From positions 1 to 7,269 of the forward strand of contig DAOUPS010000043.1 in assembly GCA_030626045.1 (NCBI GenBank): 7,269 nt of DNA, given 5' to 3'. Shown here one piece after another: positions 5,168 to 7,269 of this stretch. This stretch comes from a bacterium. GTDB lineage: Bacteria; Patescibacteriota; Minisyncoccia; Moranbacterales; DUUL01. Numbering within the stretch: the stretch's first letter is position 1; each line of letters opens with the position of its first letter. The notes beneath the pieces are model-generated. The model saw nothing but the letters and a program-made list of their open reading frames with translations, did no database searches and had not been told where the DNA came from. Both the position numbers and the translations under genes were made by a program.

Positions 5168-6391
5168 TCATTTAAACTTACGATTTATTGTACCTTCAAA
5201 ATAGCCGTCTTGCAATGTTGTTATAACCAGATCGTTGCAATCTATATCTTTAATGCTTGTTACACGCTTTTGTTTTTTCTCAACGATCGCAAACCCGCGC
5301 TCAAGAACATTTTGCGGGTGGATTAACTTCAATGATCGTTCAAAAATATCCATTTCATTAAAAGATCCTTCAATAACCGAACATACCGAACGCCTGCCTG
5401 CTTCAAGTATTTTATCAATATTGGCTTTTATCTCATTGATCTTCGATTGCTGTTTCATTTTTGATGCATGCGCAAAATAGCCTAGCTCATTTTGCACGTC
5501 ATCAATTTTGTGCTTCGTGATCATGCCCATTTGGCGCATATAGTAATCCAATCTTTCACTAATATCCTGTTTTTTAGGAACCGCCAGCTGAGCGGCTTTT
5601 GTCGGGGTTTTCGCCCGAACATCAGCCACAAGATCAGACAGCGTCCAATGATCCTCATGTCCGATCGCGCTAACAATCGGAATTCTTGAAGCAAAGATCT
5701 CGCGTACGATCTCTTCAGAATCAAATGCCTGCAGATCTTCCAAACTGCCCCCTCCGCGCGCAATGATAAGAGCGTCAACAGGCTTTTTTTTGTTGAAATA
5801 CTGGATAGCCCGCATAATCTCACTTTTGGCATAAATTCCCTGCACTTTTGAAGGATGAAAAATAATATCCGCGCCTTGCCATCGTTCTTTTATTTCAGCT
5901 GTAACATCATGATAGGCGCTTGAATTCTTGCCTGCGATAAGACCGACATTTTGCGGAAACTGCGGAAGTTCTTTTTTATACTGCTCATCGAACAATCCTT
6001 CTTTTTTAAGCTTTTCTTTCATTTCCAAATATTTCCGCATTAATTCACCTTCACCAACAATGAATATCTCTCTTACATCAATAACCAGCGAACCGTTCCG
6101 CTGAAGCGTCGGATAACCGAATACTTTGATAAGCGCTCCATTTTCCAAATCTACTTTTGATGACTGCCAAAACCCTTGAAAGCACTTTGCCACGGAGTTC
6201 TTATCTTTGATGTCAAAATAGCAAAAATTCCTACCGGGAATATCCCTGTAATTGCTCACTTCCCCTTCGACAAGCACCGGCGCCGCGGAAACTAATCCGT
6301 TGATAAGCGCGTTAAACTCACTGACGGAAAGCGCTCTGTTGTTTTCTTTAGTTGTAAGTTCGTTCAGATCATTCATGATCAGAGTAATCAT
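5168..6391 (-). CDS. xseA: Exonuclease VII large subunit, with altered GHExD motif (407 aa)
   Basis: This is the catalytic subunit of exonuclease VII, acting on single-stranded DNA in repair and recombination. An N-terminal OB-fold (about residues 20-112, with VEGEVSNYRDIPGRNFCYFD at 41-60) precedes the nuclease domain. That domain has the family stretch with Asp162 (SSAYHDVTAEIKERW), ARGGGSLEDLQAF at 211-223 and SAIGHEDHWTLSD at 241-253. A long helical region leads to the conserved C-terminal HPQNVLERGFAIV (358-370), so the protein is complete. At 407 aa it is somewhat shorter than the roughly 450 aa of E. coli or Bacillus XseA. The usual GHETD reads GHEDH, putting His248 where Asp is expected. 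The start may be Met1 (6391) or Met6 (6376); neither has a Shine-Dalgarno sequence. xseB follows after 6 nt. Confidence 0.95.
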   Translation of the reverse strand: MITLIMNDLNELTTKENNRALSVSEFNALINGLVSAAPVLVEGEVSNYRDIPGRNFCYFDIKDKNSVAKCFQGFWQSSKVDLENGALIKVFGYPTLQRNGSLVIDVREIFIVGEGELMRKYLEMKEKLKKEGLFDEQYKKELPQFPQNVGLIAGKNSSAYHDVTAEIKERWQGADIIFHPSKVQGIYAKSEIMRAIQYFNKKKPVDALIIARGGGSLEDLQAFDSEEIVREIFASRIPIVSAIGHEDHWTLSDLVADVRAKTPTKAAQLAVPKKQDISERLDYYMRQMGMITKHKIDDVQNELGYFAHASKMKQQSKINEIKANIDKILEAGRRSVCSVIEGSFNEMDIFERSLKLIHPQNVLERGFAIVEKKQKRVTSIKDIDCNDLVITTLQDGYFEGTINRKFK

Positions 6392-6422
6392 TTTTTGTCG
6401 AGAATATTGGCTGGAGTAATTT

Positions 6423-6974
6423 TTATTTTTTATAAATCCTATATTCTACAGCATGCAAAATTTCTCCGTTCATATTCTTTTTGTCATACTCCTTTGCAAT
6501 TTGACCGCCAAGCGATTCCGGAATTTTTTTACTTGCAATATTTTCCTTATCAACCGGGTAGAGTATATAATCATAATCTAAGTTTTTTTCGGCCCACTTC
6601 ACAATTGCCGTAATCGCTTCCTTTCCGTATTTATTACCATGCGCCGATCTTTTGATCCAAATCCCAAGTTCCGGATCTTTACGATCAATATGATGCAATC
6701 CGGTGCACCCCAAAAATTCTCCCGATTTATTTTCTAGCACGACAAGTTGTAAATTCGAACCTTCCTTCAATCCTTTCACGGATGTTCTAATAAATTCCTC
6801 TGTTTCCGAGATATCTTTGGCTGATCGCGGCTCCATAAAAACCGTAACCTCGTCAGTAAACTCTTTAAATATATCTTTCTTGTACTTCAATGATATTGGT
6901 TTCAATAACAGGCGCTTCGTTGCTATTTCAACATTCATCAATGATTCACAATTATTTTCCGGTATTTTTTCCAT
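6423..6974 (-). CDS. GNAT-family N-acetyltransferase, RimJ/RimL-like (183 aa)
   Basis: The protein has the layout of the GNAT superfamily, which transfers acetyl groups from acetyl-CoA to amino groups. The N-terminal strand ATKRLLLKPIS (18-28) is typical of the RimJ/RimL-type subgroup (ribosomal-protein or small-molecule N-acetyltransferases). The acetyl-CoA pyrophosphate loop is RSAHGNKYGKEA (109-120), after the strand ELGIWIK. Motif B-like VDKENIASKKIPESLGG follows at 141-157, with Asn and Ser-Lys in the usual places. Substrate cannot be told from sequence. Met1 (6974) is listed, but Met13 (6938) would start nearer the conserved strand; neither has a Shine-Dalgarno sequence. It stops 31 nt before xseA and is the first gene of the same-strand run, or a read-through from the gene at 7020. 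Confidence 0.88.
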   Translation of the reverse strand: MEKIPENNCESLMNVEIATKRLLLKPISLKYKKDIFKEFTDEVTVFMEPRSAKDISETEEFIRTSVKGLKEGSNLQLVVLENKSGEFLGCTGLHHIDRKDPELGIWIKRSAHGNKYGKEAITAIVKWAEKNLDYDYILYPVDKENIASKKIPESLGGQIAKEYDKKNMNGEILHAVEYRIYKK

Positions 6975-7019
6975 ACTCAGCTAAATAAAAAATTATTTGA
7001 AAATCAAAACTAAAAACTG

Positions 7020-7269
7020 CTACTTGTCGCAATCGCAATCGTGATTCCCTCCTACTTTTGGTAAATACCAAGACGCGCTTCTGGTGCCTTCAAGTATATG
7101 TATCCAGTTATCGGGCGTACCCTTTTTCTTTTGATCCAGATTTCCGTAGTACGTGCCGTTTTTTATATCAAGAGCTGATATTGGCGGAGAAGTGTTCGAC
7201 GGAGCTATTTTCGAACATGCAGCTTCGCATGTTATATCTGTTTCATTATTCTCATTCAGTTCCATTCCA
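7020..7269 (-). CDS. Unrecognised protein, C-terminal part (runs off right edge)
   Basis: I do not recognise this protein. The frame is open to the window edge, so the ATG at 7265 may be an internal Met and the gene may be longer. The visible 81 residues are hydrophilic, with no membrane segment. An acidic/Asn-rich start (NENNETD) leads to Cys13 and Cys17 (CEAAC). A Ser/Pro-rich linker and an aromatic-rich stretch follow (TYYGNLD, GTPDNWIHILEGTRSASWY). The acidic end reads HDCDCDK with Cys77 and Cys79. Two cysteine pairs could form disulfides or bind metal, but no known motif fits. It ends 45 nt upstream of the acetyltransferase gene on the same strand; I see no terminator between them, so they may be co-transcribed. 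Confidence 0.6.
   Translation of the reverse strand, partial: GMELNENNETDITCEAACSKIAPSNTSPPISALDIKNGTYYGNLDQKKKGTPDNWIHILEGTRSASWYLPKVGGNHDCDCDK

Noticed and set aside
5168..5170. UGA reassigned to glycine, as in some candidate phyla
   Set aside because: The xseA frame ends on TGA exactly at the family C-terminus, 6 nt before xseB, and no gene in the window needs an in-frame TGA.

Overview
The window looks like a piece of an AT-rich, compact bacterial chromosome carrying housekeeping genes. No phage, plasmid, CRISPR, tRNA or rRNA genes were seen. All recognisable protein genes lie on the minus strand. Several traits fit a Candidate Phyla Radiation (Patescibacteria) bacterium, though this is inference: an alanyl-tRNA synthetase of only 618 aa without the C-terminal C-Ala domain, short intergenic repeats of the AAATTTCAAATT / TTAATAC kind, and no Shine-Dalgarno sequence before any start codon. 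The code appears standard: xseA ends on TGA immediately before the xseB start, so UGA is not read as glycine.

Left to right: (1) positions 1-388 hold the N-terminal 129 codons of tyrosyl-tRNA synthetase, which runs off the left edge. (2) Positions 402-561 are an imperfect palindrome with perfect 21-bp terminal inverted repeats, resembling a MITE. (3) Positions 566-781 probably encode a 71-aa, cysteine-rich, single-span membrane protein of unknown function. (4) Positions 782-993 hold AT-rich hairpins and repeats. (5) Positions 994-2850 are alaS. (6) Positions 2851-3437 form a 587-bp intergenic region. It holds the alaS promoter, a long hairpin, a second copy of the AT-rich repeat, one DnaA-box-like 9-mer, and a plus-strand promoter followed by a GC-rich, structured, apparently non-coding RNA that ends at an intrinsic terminator. 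(7) Positions 3438-6974 are a minus-strand cluster, transcribed in the order GNAT acetyltransferase, xseA, xseB, gatB, with gaps of 31, 6 and 14 nt. (8) Positions 7020-7269 are the C-terminal end of an unrecognised cysteine-containing protein that reaches the right edge.

Functionally, tyrS, alaS and gatB supply aminoacyl-tRNAs; gatB belongs to the GatCAB amidotransferase, whose gatA and gatC are not in the window. xseA and xseB encode both subunits of exonuclease VII. The most interesting unexplained element is the candidate non-coding RNA at about 3185-3411. Next are the palindromic element upstream of tyrS and the altered GHExD motif of XseA.
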